This document shows, one piece after another, positions 52,760 through 64,000 of a stretch of 64,000 nucleotides of DNA. How positions within the stretch are numbered: the stretch's first letter is position 1; every line of letters starts with the position of its first letter. Source of the stretch: Lottia gigantea (taxonomy: Eukaryota > Mollusca > Gastropoda > Lottiidae); assembly GCF_000327385.1 (NCBI RefSeq), contig NW_008708645.1:867542-931541 (forward strand). The letters are read 5' to 3'. The notes below the pieces were generated by a model, which made no database searches, was not told the DNA's origin, and saw nothing but the letters and a program-made list of their open reading frames with translations. Position numbers and translations under genes: made by a program.

Positions 52760-54838
52760 AATTGACCGTTCTGTTTTTTTGTTACCGGTATTCGTAGGAT
52801 TAAGGGTAAAATTTGTCCTTGTGGGAGACGCTATTTTGCAAAGGTCGTTGCAATGCCAGGTCTATATTATTGATATTTTGCAGGCTATAATACTGATATA
52901 AGCCAGTCAATATCATCGATATGTACTGGTGAATGAAAAAAACGACTACTGTATTACTTTTTTGTATATGTCCTGATTTTTCCCTAAAAATTTTGTGAGG
53001 ATAAATAAAAGTAGGCGTCATTTTTACTTATTTTTTTAACTGCTATGCAAATAAATCAATGTGCTATTTAGTTATTAACTACATAATTTTATGTATATTT
53101 AATATATTATGCAGAACATTCTTGAATATATTCAGCCAACTGTTCAATAAAGAAATCTTCAAAGATATACATTGAATCTATGATGCAAAATGGCACTAAT
53201 AGTCTAATACTACATATTCCATGCATTATAAAAGCTTATATGTTTATTCAAACAGTAAACACCTTCTGTTTAGAATCAATAAACTTAACTTTCCAGAAAG
53301 CTAAGCTAAATAAAATGTTCAAGTAGTGAGCACCATGTTTTAATATATAATTACATGCATAAAACTTGATGATAACTGGTGAATAAAATACCATTGACGA
53401 TTCTGACTTAAATATATGTTCAAGCCTATATTGTAATAAAAAGTTTCATTTCATGACAATTTATATTTTCATAAGCACAAACTCACAGAACACCAGTGCT
53501 GTTCTAAAACTACCTAATTTCTCGCTAACCTATTTTTCGTGCCTCTCCGGAAATGATTAATAATTTACATGTGCGACATATGTGTGTACAATGTCAGCTA
53601 GTAAAATGAATCCAGTAGTATCAAGCAAGGTAAAATGTATTAATGTATACTTTGACATAAACAAAATTCCTTATATAATCCTAAGCTGTAATCGGTATTC
53701 CAAAAGTCGTCTGCTAGAATATATTCCAGTGAACAATGTCACGTGACAAGCTAGCAAACTAGCGGATTCCGTGTCAGTAGAAAAATTCTATTTTATGTTC
53801 TTTTTCATTGACTTTTAGCAGTAAATCACTCCTCTGTTTTACTCAAATTTTCTCAGACAATATTTTTTTTTACATCATTTATCTTTTAAGGAATTGTCAT
53901 TAGTGAAATATTATTAAAGATAAATACTAAGAAAAATTAATTATATCACTAAGTATCCCTACAACCTGTTTTTCCTGACTTATTTATAGATCTAACATTG
54001 TACACGAAAATAGGTGACGCCTTTTGCCGCTGTTGTCGAGTTGGTTAGTCATGGTTATTGGTCAAAGTGAGGGATTCATAAAGAAAATCGAAACATACCA
54101 ATTTTATTTACTTTATAGCATATCTGAAGAAACATCTAAGACATCTGTTTTTTTTATATTTGACGAAATTCGATGTTGAATCCTTATATCTACGAATATA
54201 GGTTACACCACTGTAGGCCTATATTCAAATTAACGATTTTTGAAACAAATTCTAACAGTAAACATGGAGTTGGAGGACTGTTGTGGTCACTTCGTAGGGT
54301 TGAAGCAGCTTTGTTTTGTAAATTGGGGACAAACAAAACATTAGTTTTCATTCTGAATAGTAATAAGAATACTCTCAGTCGATAAATAAATATTTTGACG
54401 ACTGTATCTTTTCATGGTGAACATTTTAAGTGACAAATTACAAATTACAACCCAAAATGACAAAATAATTTTTTTTTCGGTTTTTACAATTCGCATTAGA
54501 TAAAATTTTGTTTAAACTTATACGCTTTCATAATTTGTCAAAAATGCTGCATTTCAAGAACGTCAACAGATTTCTAAACGACAAATAAAACAGAAAAGCA
54601 TGAAAATGTCTTACCTGTGCAACGGTAAATCAAATATCAGGACTCCATACTGTTTTAGAACGATCAACAGGTCTTTCTTCTAACTCTGATTATTATTTAT
54701 TTCTTAATCGAGAACAATTATAATTGATGCATTAGAAATGTTATCAAGTCTCATGTAGTGATATGCACAGTTACTTTTATTGTACCCTATCATTAGAATT
54801 ATTGAAACAAAACCTGTTCTAAATTGTTTCATACTGTA
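52760..54838. other. AT-rich stretch without recognised genes
   Basis: No convincing coding sequence. Contains at 54168-54222 a ~55-bp segment that is the inverse of 56268-56325. Confidence 0.5.
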
Positions 54839-54858
54839 CAAATTTTGGCCAACTGGAC

Positions 54859-54930
54859 CAGTAGCGTATTAAGGTGGACGGCCATTCGGCCATGGCTTAC
54901 CCCCTGGTGCAGGATCTGAGGTTTTTTTTT
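54859..54930 (+). mobile_element. Possible hAT-like terminus
   Basis: 'CAGTAGCGTATTAAGGTGG' followed by a GC-rich 'gccattcggccatggctt' stretch resembles hAT terminal repeats of the CAGTGGCGTA type. The opposite terminus was not found; the 54.95-55.9 kb minisatellite begins just after it. Confidence 0.3.
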
Positions 54931-54954
54931 AAATCTGTCAATTTACTATATAAG

Positions 54955-55905
54955 TTCTATTGCAATTATTGAACTTTTTGTGTGAAACTTTTTCAATTTA
55001 TTTCAATTCTTTCAATTTTTATATCGTTGGTTTGAGCAGCTAGCAATTGCTGCAATTCTTTCAATTTTGTCAATTATTTTAACTATTGAGTGGTAGGTAG
55101 CTATTTCTTTCAATTTCTTTCAATTTTTATATTGTTAGTTACAGTAGCTAGTAATTGCTGCAATTTTGTCAATTTTTTCAACTATTGAGAGGTAGGTAGC
55201 TATTTCTTTCAATTTCTTGCAATTATTGCAATTTTTATATTGTTAGTTACAGTAGCTAGAAATTGCTGCAATTTTGTCAATTTTTTCAACTATTGAGAGG
55301 TAGGTAGCTATTTCTTTCAATTTCTTGCAATTCTTTCAATTTTTATATTGTTGGTTTGAGTAGCTAGCAATTGCTGCAATTCTTTCAATTTTATCAATTA
55401 TTTCAACTATTGAGAGGTAGGTAGCTATTTCTTTCAATTTCTTGCAATTCTTTCAATTTTTATATTGTTGGTTTGAGTAGCTTGCAATTGCTGCAATTCT
55501 TTCAATTTTTTCAACTATTGAGAGGTAGGTAGCTATTTCTTTCAATTTCTTGCAATTCTTTCAATTTTTATGTTGTTGGTTTGAGTAGCTAGCAATTGCT
55601 GCAATTCTTTCAATTTTATCAATTATTTCAACTATTGAGAGGTAGGTAGCTATTTCTTTCAATTTCTTGCAATTATTTCACTTTTTTATATTGTTGGTTT
55701 GAGTAGCTAGCAATTGCTGCAATTGTTTCAATTTTTTCAACTATTGAGTGGTAGGTAGCTATTTCTTTCAATTTCTTGCAATTATTGCAAGTTTTATATT
55801 GTTGGTTTGAGTAGCTAGCAATTGCTGCAAATCTTTCAATTTTATCAATTATTTCAACTATTGAGTGGTAGCTAGCAATTTCGTTCAATTTCTTGCAATT
55901 TGGTA
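54955..55905. repeat. Minisatellite of alternating ~108- and ~117-bp units rich in TTTCAATT
   Basis: 'ggtaggtag' recurs at 55092, 55191, 55299, 55415, 55523, 55641, 55750 and (as ggtagctag) 55867, giving steps of 99, 108, 116, 108, 118, 109 and 117. The alternation suggests a ~225-bp higher-order unit. Each unit is built from smaller motifs such as 'attgctgcaattctttcaat'. Confidence 0.9.
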
Positions 55906-56371
55906 TGTTCCATTTGAAGTATTAGACCCTTCCATTTCCATTTGTGACTGGATAATCACGCCTGCTTAGGCAATTGTCAATTGTTCCCTAGAGGGATATT
56001 GTGTATTGAGAAAAAGTGCGTGTTTTTTACGAAAATCTGATGTTTGATTATTAAAGTTTGTGAAGCGAATTTGGACTTTTTATGTAGGAAACCCCAGGCT
56101 GAAACCCTTTCACATCACATGGTGGAGTTGCTAAAACATTATCAGATTTGTTTTTGTTGTGAATTTGGACTATCGCAGCCGTTTTCATGTGGTTTGTCTG
56201 TTTTTTATTGACATTATTATTTTTATGTGCCATCACAAGTAAAGCTGAAGTTGGGCTCATCACCGTGGCCATTAATACAGTGATGTAACCTATTTTTGTG
56301 GATATAAGGATTCAACACCGAATTTCGTCGAAGTTATAAAAACGAAAAAAAAACATTTAATTCTTAGATGT
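55906..56371. other. Non-coding stretch with an inverted copy of 54168-54222
   Basis: 56268-56325 on the minus strand ('gttgaatccttatat', 'aataggttacatcactgta') matches 54168-54222 on the plus strand, so the two form an inverted pair around the minisatellite. A 73-codon frame (56272-56051, minus) starts right after the repeat; no family recognised. Confidence 0.45.
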
Positions 56372-56707
56372 TGTAATATTATTCAGTTTGTTTACATTAT
56401 TACACAAGCGATGTAACGTTATTTTAGTTCTTATTTGTTGTCTATGATATAAGCGTTTTTGAATGACCTGCAGCGACCTTAATTAATAAAAAACAGTAGA
56501 ACGCCATTGTTGTCGTTTATATCAGATGGTGTCAGAAGTAAACAAAAGCAAGGATTATGGAGCAACTGAAGCCTCCAGGCCATCTTTCGATGGAATGAAA
56601 TCTTGCCGAGAATTGGAAAGAGTGGATTCAAGGGTTCGAACTGTATTTAACTGCTACAGGAATCGATGAAAAGGGAGAAAAAGTACAGTGTGCTACTTTT
56701 CTGAGTT
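56372..56707 (+). mobile_element. Ty3/Gypsy LTR-retrotransposon fragment (LTR end, primer site, gag start)
   Basis: An LTR-like segment ending 'gtcgtttatatca' (about 56523) is followed by a primer-binding-like 'tggtgtcagaagtaaac' and a gag start beginning 'MEQLKPPGHLS', with 'ENWKEWIQGFELYLTATGID' matching the Gypsy gag N-terminus. The fragment stops where the 385-bp macrosatellite begins. Fossil, incomplete. Confidence 0.7.
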
Positions 56708-59440
56708 AGGGCTTCGTCCCTAATTTTTTGGCCAATTTTTGTGGCCAATGGCCAATTTTTATGGCCGGCCACTGGCTGTGTACAAAGGAAAGAATTTAAT
56801 TATGAATTACAATATTATGACAAAAAACGATATTTTCTATACAATAGAATCTCTCATAGGCTCATAGTACATTCTTCAGATAAAGATGGTGCAATCAGGA
56901 ACCTTAATATAAAAAAAAATTCAATATAATGGAATTTTCATGGTTAACTGTTTAAAATATTTTAAAATATGGCCAATTCTTTCAGATAGAAATATGAATG
57001 AAATTTATGGTGCCAGTGAGGAGCTGAGATGCCAATCTATCATATTTAGGTGTACAATGGGGAGAAATGCTCTTTATTCCTATAATTTCTCAATATGGCC
57101 AGTGATGGATATCCAATATGGCGGACTGGCCAGTCAAAGACGAAGCCCCTACATGGCCAATTTTAGCACAGTCCACAGTAATGGGGGTGGGGCAGATTTT
57201 TGAATGGAATTGACACAAACTCATTCACATAGTGCCTTCAGGCCTGTGATTATCTCCAAAATTCCAACATAATGGTATTTTCATGCCTAACTCTGTCACT
57301 GGCCAGTCAATGACGAAGCCCCTACATGGCCAATTTTTGATACATGGCCAATTGTTTCCTATGGTCTGCTATGGAATTATGAATGACATTTTAGGTGCCA
57401 GTGAGGTCCTGAGATGCCAATCTAACATACTTAGGTGTACAATGGGGAGAAATGCTCTTTATTCCTATAATTTCTCAAATATGGCCAGTGACGAATATCC
57501 AATATGGCGGACTGGCCAGTCAAAGACGAAGCCCTTACATGGCCAATTTTTGCACAGTCCACAGTAATGGGGATGGGGCAGATTTTTGGATGGAATTGGC
57601 ACAAACTCAATCCCATAGTGCCTTCAGACTTGTGAATATCGCTAAAATTCCAATATAATGATATTTTCATGCCTAACTGTGTTACTGGCCAGTCAGTGAC
57701 GAAGCCTATACATGGCCAATTTTTGAAAAATGGCCAATTTTTTCCGATGGTCTGCTATGGAATTATGAATGATATTTTTGGTGCCAGTGAGGTCCTGAGA
57801 TGCCAATCTAATATATTTATGTGTACAATGGGGAGAAATGCTCTTTATTCCTATAATTTCTCAAACATGGCCAGTGACGAATATCCAATATGTTGGACTG
57901 GCCAGTCAAAGACGATGCCCCTACATGGCCAATGTTTGCACAGTCCACAGTAATGGGGGTGGTGCAGATTTTTGAATGGAATTGGCACAAACTATATCAC
58001 ATAGTGCCTTCAGACCTGTGAATATCTCCATAATTCCAACAAATGGTATTTTCATGCCTAACTGTGTTACTGGCCAGTTAGTGACGAAGCCTCTACATGG
58101 CCAATTTTTGATGAATGGCCAATTTTTTCCTATGGTCTGCTATGGAATTATGAATGATATTTTTGGTGCCAGTGAGGTCCTGAGATGCCAATCTAATATA
58201 TTTATTTGTACAATGGGGAGAAATGCTCTTTATTCCTATAATTTCTCAAATATGGCCAGTGACGAATATCCAATATGTTGGACTGGCAAGTCAAAGACGA
58301 AGCCCCTACATGGCCAATTTTTGCACAGTCCACAGTAATGGGGGTGTGGCAGATTTTTGGATGGAATTGGCACAAACTCAATCACATAGTGCCTTCCGAC
58401 TTGTGAATATCTCTAAAATTCCAATATAATGATATTTTCATGCCTAACTGTGTTACTGGCCAGTCAGTGACGAAGCCTCTACATGGCTAATTTTTGATGA
58501 ATGGCCAATTTTTTCCGATGGCCTGCTATGGAATTATGAATGATATTTTTGGTGCCAGTGAGGTCCTGAGATGCCAATCTAACATATTTAGGTGTACAAT
58601 GGGGAGAAATGCTCTTTATTCCTATAATTTCTCAATATGGCCAGTGACGAATATCCAATATGGCGGACTGGCCAGTCAAAGACGAAGCCCCTTCATGGCC
58701 AATTTTTGCACAGTCCACAATAATGGGGGTGGGGCAGACTTTTGGATGGAATTGGCACAAACTCAATCACATGGTGCCTTCTGACCTGTGAATATCGCTA
58801 AAATTCCAATATAATGATATTTTCATGCCTAACTGTGTTACTGGCCAGTCAGTGACGAAGCCTATACATGGCCAATTTTTGATATATGGCCAATGTTTTC
58901 CTATGATTTGCTATGGAATTATGAATGACATTTTTGGTGCCAGTGAGGTCCTGAAATGCCAATCTGACATATTTATGTGTACAATGGAGAGTAATGCTCT
59001 TTATTCCTATAATTTCTCAAATATGGCCTGTGACTATTGTCCAATGTGGAGGACTGGCCAGTCAAAGACGAAGCCCCTACATGGCCAATTTTTGCACAGT
59101 CCACAGTAATGGGGGTGGGGCAGATTTTTGATGCAATTGGCACAAACTCAATCACATGGTGCCTTCCGACCTGTGAACATCTCTAAAATTCCAAAATATT
59201 GGTATTTTCATGCCTAACTGTGTTACTGGCCAGTCAATGACGAAGCCCCTACATGGCCAATATTTGATATATGGCCATTTTTTTCCTATGGTTTGCTATG
59301 GAAATATAAATGACATTTTTGGTGCCAGTGAGGTCCTGAAATGCCAATCTGACATATTTAGGTGTACAATGGGGAGAAATGCTCTTTATTCCTATAATTT
59401 CTCAAATATGGTCAGTGACGATTATCCAATATAGCGGACT
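56708..59440 (+). repeat. Macrosatellite, ~385-bp unit, about seven copies, with recurring open frame
   Basis: Unit starts 'catgcctaactgtgttactgg' region at 57283, 57669, ~58051, ~58439, 58825, 59210 (steps 382-388). Each unit has two copies of the core 'gacgaagcccctacatgg' and 'tggccaattttt'. The blocks 'gtgccagtgaggtcctgaga' and 'ggagaaatgctctttattcc' are highly conserved. Most units keep a ~94-codon frame beginning MPNCVTGQSVTKP and containing 'GASEVLRCQSNIFRCTMGRN'. The frame resembles no protein family I know, and its conservation may simply reflect recent duplication. Confidence 0.9.
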
Positions 59441-59559
59441 GGCCAATCAAAAATTGGCCATGTAGGGGCTTCGTCATTAACAGGCCAGTGACAGAGTTAG
59501 GCATGAAAATACCATTATTTTGGCATTTTAGAGATATTCACAGGTCGGAAGTCATCAAT
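59441..59559 (-). repeat. Inverted half-unit closing the macrosatellite
   Basis: 'attggccatgtaggggcttc' and 'gttaggcatgaaaataccat' are the reverse complement of the unit's start. The array therefore ends in a foldback against its last unit before the long arm begins. Confidence 0.85.
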
Positions 59560-62500
59560 ATGGGGCCTCAGGGTAAAATTGGTTGTGCGTAAATTTGATG
59601 TTTATGTTGATTGCTAACAAAACATGGGAAGCCGAATTTTGGCTTTGTATTTTTTATATTTCCGGTTTTATGTTTTCAGTAATTGTCAAAACTATTAAGA
59701 CTCATATCTAGTGACTTTGACCTTTGGTGACCTTACGAGATCTATCCGATTATATCTACACTTTTGTTGGTCATCGTTAACTTCCGGTTCTACAGCCATT
59801 GGAAAATCGCGATTATTAAATTTGTAGAGCTCTGTCACGTGACCTAATTAACATACGACAAATATTCTTATATATTCTTTGAGTGCATGAAATCTCCTTT
59901 TTGGTGATATATCACACTTGATATTTTGATAAAAATTGCGCGTTTTAAAAATTAATAATTTTGTATTGACTTCTATAGTAACTGTGCGTAAATTCACGGT
60001 GTCTATAATCTACCGACCGTTGCCTTAAAAAGACTTTTAACTACGAATATCTCATAATCTAATAATTGTAAACACTTGAAATTGTGAACATTATTTAACA
60101 ATGTACACATCATTACAGACAAATTAAAATTTTTGAATTGGGCGTGGCGCATTCGGTGTGCATTTACTTTATCTGTAATATTTGCAATTGTCATACCTCC
60201 ATAAGTTTCCAAGTGTTACCTTTGAAATTTTGCATGAAAATAGATCACTATTTTGGACAATTTGTGATAAGATAACAGTTGTTTGCGTTCTTTACTTTAA
60301 AAAAAGGGAATAGGTTTAACGATTTTAAAAATTTTCAATTTTCGAAACTTCAAAGACTCATATTACTTTTATTTGACCTTTGTTGACCTTTTGACCTGCA
60401 CAAAAGTTGTTGCCCATAACGAGATATATCAGATAATACCTTTACTTTTGTTGTGCATCGTTAACTTCAGGTTCTACAGCCAATTGAAAATCGCGATTTT
60501 TAACTTAGAAGAGCTCTGTCACGTGACCTAATTTACATACGTGAAAATTTCTCTTATTTCCTTATTACACGCAATCTATTCTTTCAAATGATATATAACA
60601 CTTGGCATTTTGATTGAAATTGCGCGTTTTAGAATTTGAAAATTTTGTATTGACTTCTATAGTAACTGTGCGTAATTTCAACGGTTTCTGTAATCCACCC
60701 ACAGTCACCGTTGTCTTTTAAAACTTTTAAATACGAATATCTCATGATGTAATGATTGTAAAGACTTGAAATTTTGAACATTATTTAACAATGTACACAT
60801 CATCACAGACAAATTAAAATTTTTGAAGTGGGGGTGGCACATCCGGTGTGCATTTACCTTTACCTGAAATATTTGCAATTGTTATAACTCTCATAGTTTT
60901 CAATTGTCACCCTAGAAATTTTGCATGAAAACAGATTACTGCTTAGGACAATTTGTGATAAGATTACAGTTGTTTGCACTCTTTACTTTAAAAAAAAGGG
61001 AATAGGTTTAACAATTTTATAAATTTTCATTTTTGATCTTTAGCATGAATGACCTTGACCTTTGCATGGTCAAAGGTCATTGACTAAGGATGACCATTCT
61101 TACTTTGATCTTTGATGTCCGATATATACTTCCGGTTTTGCAGACGTCCAAAACAGCAATTTTCGAAACTTCAAAGGCCCATATTACTTTTATTTGACAT
61201 TTGTTGACCTTTTGACCTGAACAAAAGTTGTTGCCCCTTACGAGATATATCCGATAATATCTCCACTTTTGTTGTGCAATGTTAACTTTCGGTTCTACAG
61301 CCATTGGAAAATCGCGATTTTTAACTTTGAAGAGCTCTGTCACGTGATCTAATTAACATATAACAAAATTTCTTATATATTCTTAGAGTGCATGATCTCT
61401 CCTTTTTGGCAATATATCACACTTGATATTTTGATCAAAATTGCGGGTTTTAAAAATCGAAAATTTTGTACTGACTTCTATAGTAACTGTGTGTAAAATC
61501 ACGGTGTCTATAATTTACCGACAGTCACCGTTGCCCTAAAAAAAAGTTTAACTACGAATATCTCATGATCTAATGATTGTAAAGACTTGAAATTTTGAAC
61601 ATTATTTAACAATGTACACATCATCACAGACAAATTAAAATTTTTAAAGTGGGCGTGGCACATCCGGTGTGCATTTACCTTTACCTGAAATATTTGCAAT
61701 TGTTATAACTCTCATAGTTTTCAATTGTCACCCTAGAAATTTTGCATGAAAGTAGATCACTGCTTAGGACAATTTGTGATAAGATTACAGTTGTTTGCAT
61801 TCTTTACTTTAAAAAAGGGAATAGGTTTAACAATTTTAAAAATTTTTATTTTTGAGCTTTAACGTAAATGACCCGACCTTTGCATGGTCAAAGGTCATTG
61901 ATCTAAGATGACCATTCTTACTTTGATTTTTGATGTGCAACATATACTTCCGGTTTTACAGACGTCCGAAAACAGCATTTTTCGAAACTTCAAAGGCTCA
62001 TATTACTTTTATTTAACCTTTGTTGAGCTTTTGACATGAACAAAGGTTGTTGCCCATTACGAGATATATCCGATAATATTTTCACTTTTGTCGTGCTCCA
62101 TTAACTTCCGGTTCTACAACCAATTGAAAATCGCGATTTTTAACTTTAAAAAAATGGTCTATCACGTGACCTAATTTACATATTACTTTTACCTTTACCA
62201 TAAATAATTCAAATTGTTATAACTCGAAAAGTTTGCATTTTTCACCATCGAAATTTTACAAAAAATTAAAGCACTATTTGGGACAATATCTGATAGAGTT
62301 ACATTTTGTTTAGGCCTTTTACTTTAAAAAAGGGAATAGGATTTACAATTTATAAAATTTTGATATTTTGACCATTTACATGCATAATCTTGGTCTTTAG
62401 AAGGTCAAAGGTTATTGATCTACGATGTCCATTCATACTTTTATCTTTGATGTCCGACATAATTATATTTTCGCTTTAACAAACGTCCCAAAACAGCAAT

Positions 62501-62862
62501 TTTTAACACTTTTAAGGCTTATATTCTCTTTTATTTGACCTCTGTTGACCTCTTGGCACAAATTATTGTACCTTTCCAAAAATATTTTCATTTTTGTTGT
62601 GCGAATTGAACTTTTAACTTTACAGCTATTTGAAAATTCGACTTTTTACTACCGAATGTTAACACCTTTTAGTACCGAATGGCATCAAATCCATGCGTCT
62701 TTTCACTACCGAACGTTAAACGGTTCAAACGATTTTTTTTACTATTGAATGTTTACATGCTTTTCTTTCCGCTAAGATATCTCATTTTGACTTTAAAATG
62801 CAACCTGTTATCGATGTATCAGGTTGGATTCGCACTGCTTCGGTACCGTTATAACGGTTCTA
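59560..62862 (-). repeat. Right arm of the 3.3-kb inverted repeat pair (partner 1990-5390)
   Basis: Inverse of the left arm, from 'tggggcctcagggtaaaatt' at 59563 to the terminus 'GGTACCGTTATAACGGTTCT' ending at 62861. It includes ~550-600-bp subunits with 'agctctgtcacgtgacctaa', 'cgttaacttccggttctaca' and 'gggcgtggcacatccggtg', and E-box-like CACGTG in each. No coding sequence is credible; short frames such as 60003-60212 and 61508-61699 are repeat by-products. Confidence 0.8.
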
Positions 62863-62874
62863 TTTTTTTTTTTT

Positions 62875-62900
62875 CAGGGCGTTCGTAAGCGAACACCCTG
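62875..62900. repeat. Hairpin just outside the right arm
   Basis: Arms CAGGG-c-GTTCG and CGAAC-a-CCCTG around a TAAG loop: ten paired bases and one mismatch. It resembles in design the left-end hairpin of the satellite elements but has a different sequence, and may start another element. Confidence 0.6.
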
Positions 62901-63345
62901 CTTTGTTTTCGTAACGATTATTTTTTTTTTCGTCAGCTAGGGAGCTTATTTCTCGGAACCAGAAATAGGTACGACAAAACGGACTTCATGACGTTTTCTA
63001 ACTCGTGGCTATTTACGTATTAAATGTAAAACGAAAATGTTCTGCGCAACCGGAAGTGAGATAGCAAAAAACCGAAAATGGACTTTAGAGGACGTATTTA
63101 TCGTTCGATTTTTCTCTGGTTTAATTTATTATAATTCTTAGTACAAAAGACATACGATAGCAGTTGAAAATATTCGATTTTCCAAAATTCGTTCGATACT
63201 TTTTTTTGTCGAAATTAATCGAAAAATGCTATTTCGGTTGCTTTTTGACGGATCGATTTGAAATTTTTATGACGTAGACCGTCTGTATGGGCAACTAATT
63301 CTGCATAGTCAAAAAATGTTCATCACTTCCGGTTTAGATATTAGT
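62901..63345. other. Unique stretch; no gene
   Basis: Only loosely similar in composition to 39.5-40.0 kb ('cttccggtt', 'gatcgatttgaaattt'). No coding sequence. Confidence 0.4.
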
Positions 63346-64000
63346 ACTTCCGGTTCTTTACTTTTTAAAAAGGAACAGGTTTAACAATTTTAAAAATTTT
63401 CATTTTTGATCTTTAACGTAAATGACCTTGACCTTTGCATGGTCAAAGGTCATTGATCTAAGATGCCCATTCTTACTTTGATTTTTGATGTGCAACATAT
63501 ACTTCCGGTTTTACACACGTCCGAAAACAGCAATTTTCGAAACTTCATAGGCTCATATTACTTTTATTTAACCTTTGTTGACCTTTTGACCTGAACAAAG
63601 GTTGTTGCCCATTACGAGATATATCCGATTATATTTTCACTTTTGTCGTGCTCCGTTAACTTCCGGTTCTACAGCCAATTGAAAATCGCGATTTTTAACT
63701 TAAAAAAAATGTCTATCACGTGACCTAATTTACATAAGCGAAAATTTATCTTTTGTCCTTATTACACGCAATCTATTCTTTCAAATGATATATAACACTT
63801 GGTATTTTGATTAAAATTGAATTTGAAAATTTTGTATTGACTTCTATAGTAACTTTGCGTAATTTTAACGGTTTCTATAATCCACCGACAGTCACCGTTG
63901 CCTTAAAAAAAACCTTTAACTACGAATATCTCATGATCTAATGATTGTAAACACTTGAAATTTTGAACATTATTTGACATTGTACACATTATTACAGACA
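63346..64000 (-). repeat. Further copy of the long-arm repeat, running off the window
   Basis: Closely matches 61.0-62.2 kb in the same orientation ('gaccttgacctttgcatggt', 'gcaacatatacttccggtt', 'ctccgttaacttccggttct', 'atcacgtgacctaatttaca') and ends at the window edge with the 'tgtacacattattacagaca' block. Confidence 0.85.

Noticed and set aside
1990-62862. A single 61-kb transposon defined by the two arms
   Set aside because: Kept only as a hypothesis: no target duplication is visible, and the same repeat occurs again at 63.3-64.0 kb and, diverged, at 39.5-40.8 kb.

Overview
This is a gene-poor, repeat-dense, AT-rich piece of an animal genome, most likely an aquatic mollusc such as a bivalve. 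That guess rests on short elements carrying internal 162- or 171-bp satellite units, which resemble the bivalve 'pearl' type, together with BEL/Pao and Polinton fossils, a Penelope-like element and a GIY-YIG reverse transcriptase. The species cannot be fixed from the sequence alone. I see no intact host gene, no tRNA and no CRISPR array.

Layout. 1-1.8 kb: 162-bp satellite elements. 2.0-5.4 kb: a long repeat arm whose inverted partner lies at 59.6-62.9 kb. 6.0-8.6 kb: a GC-rich block with the 3' part of a 28S rRNA gene (minus strand) and spacer-like subrepeats, bracketed by a 25-bp direct repeat. 9.7-11.0 kb: a regular 162-bp array. 12.5-30.0 kb: a Polinton fossil with 42-bp repeats at both ends. 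It has been invaded by three satellite-bearing copies and by a ~5 kb block holding a Penelope-like element. 30.6-35.5 kb: more satellite elements, plus a terminal-inverted-repeat element containing a smaller one with a MADF-domain remnant. 35.6-39.4 kb and 41.2-48.6 kb: two BEL/Pao fossils. 49.0-49.9 kb: another satellite element. 50.0-51.3 kb: a decayed gene of an uncharacterised DDE-like family. 52.1-52.8 kb: YqaJ and SWIM remnants on opposite strands. 54.9-55.9 kb: a minisatellite. 56.4-56.7 kb: a Ty3/Gypsy fragment. 56.7-59.5 kb: a 385-bp macrosatellite with repeated open frames. 59.6-64.0 kb: the right repeat arm and a further copy of the same repeat.

The most interesting signals are these. 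(1) A Penelope-like element on the minus strand encodes an upstream SGNH-hydrolase-like ORF1. ORF1 ends on a T TTA AAC heptamer with a stop directly after it, and the reverse transcriptase frame is open in the -1 frame from that heptamer with no ATG of its own, so -1 ribosomal frameshifting is likely. (2) The satellite elements have a left-end hairpin whose arms change in a compensatory way between families, and a conserved right-end hairpin, which suggests a structure-guided mobile unit. (3) The 28S block keeps the catalytic core of the rRNA but is unlike animal 28S outside it, and it sits between 25-bp direct repeats.
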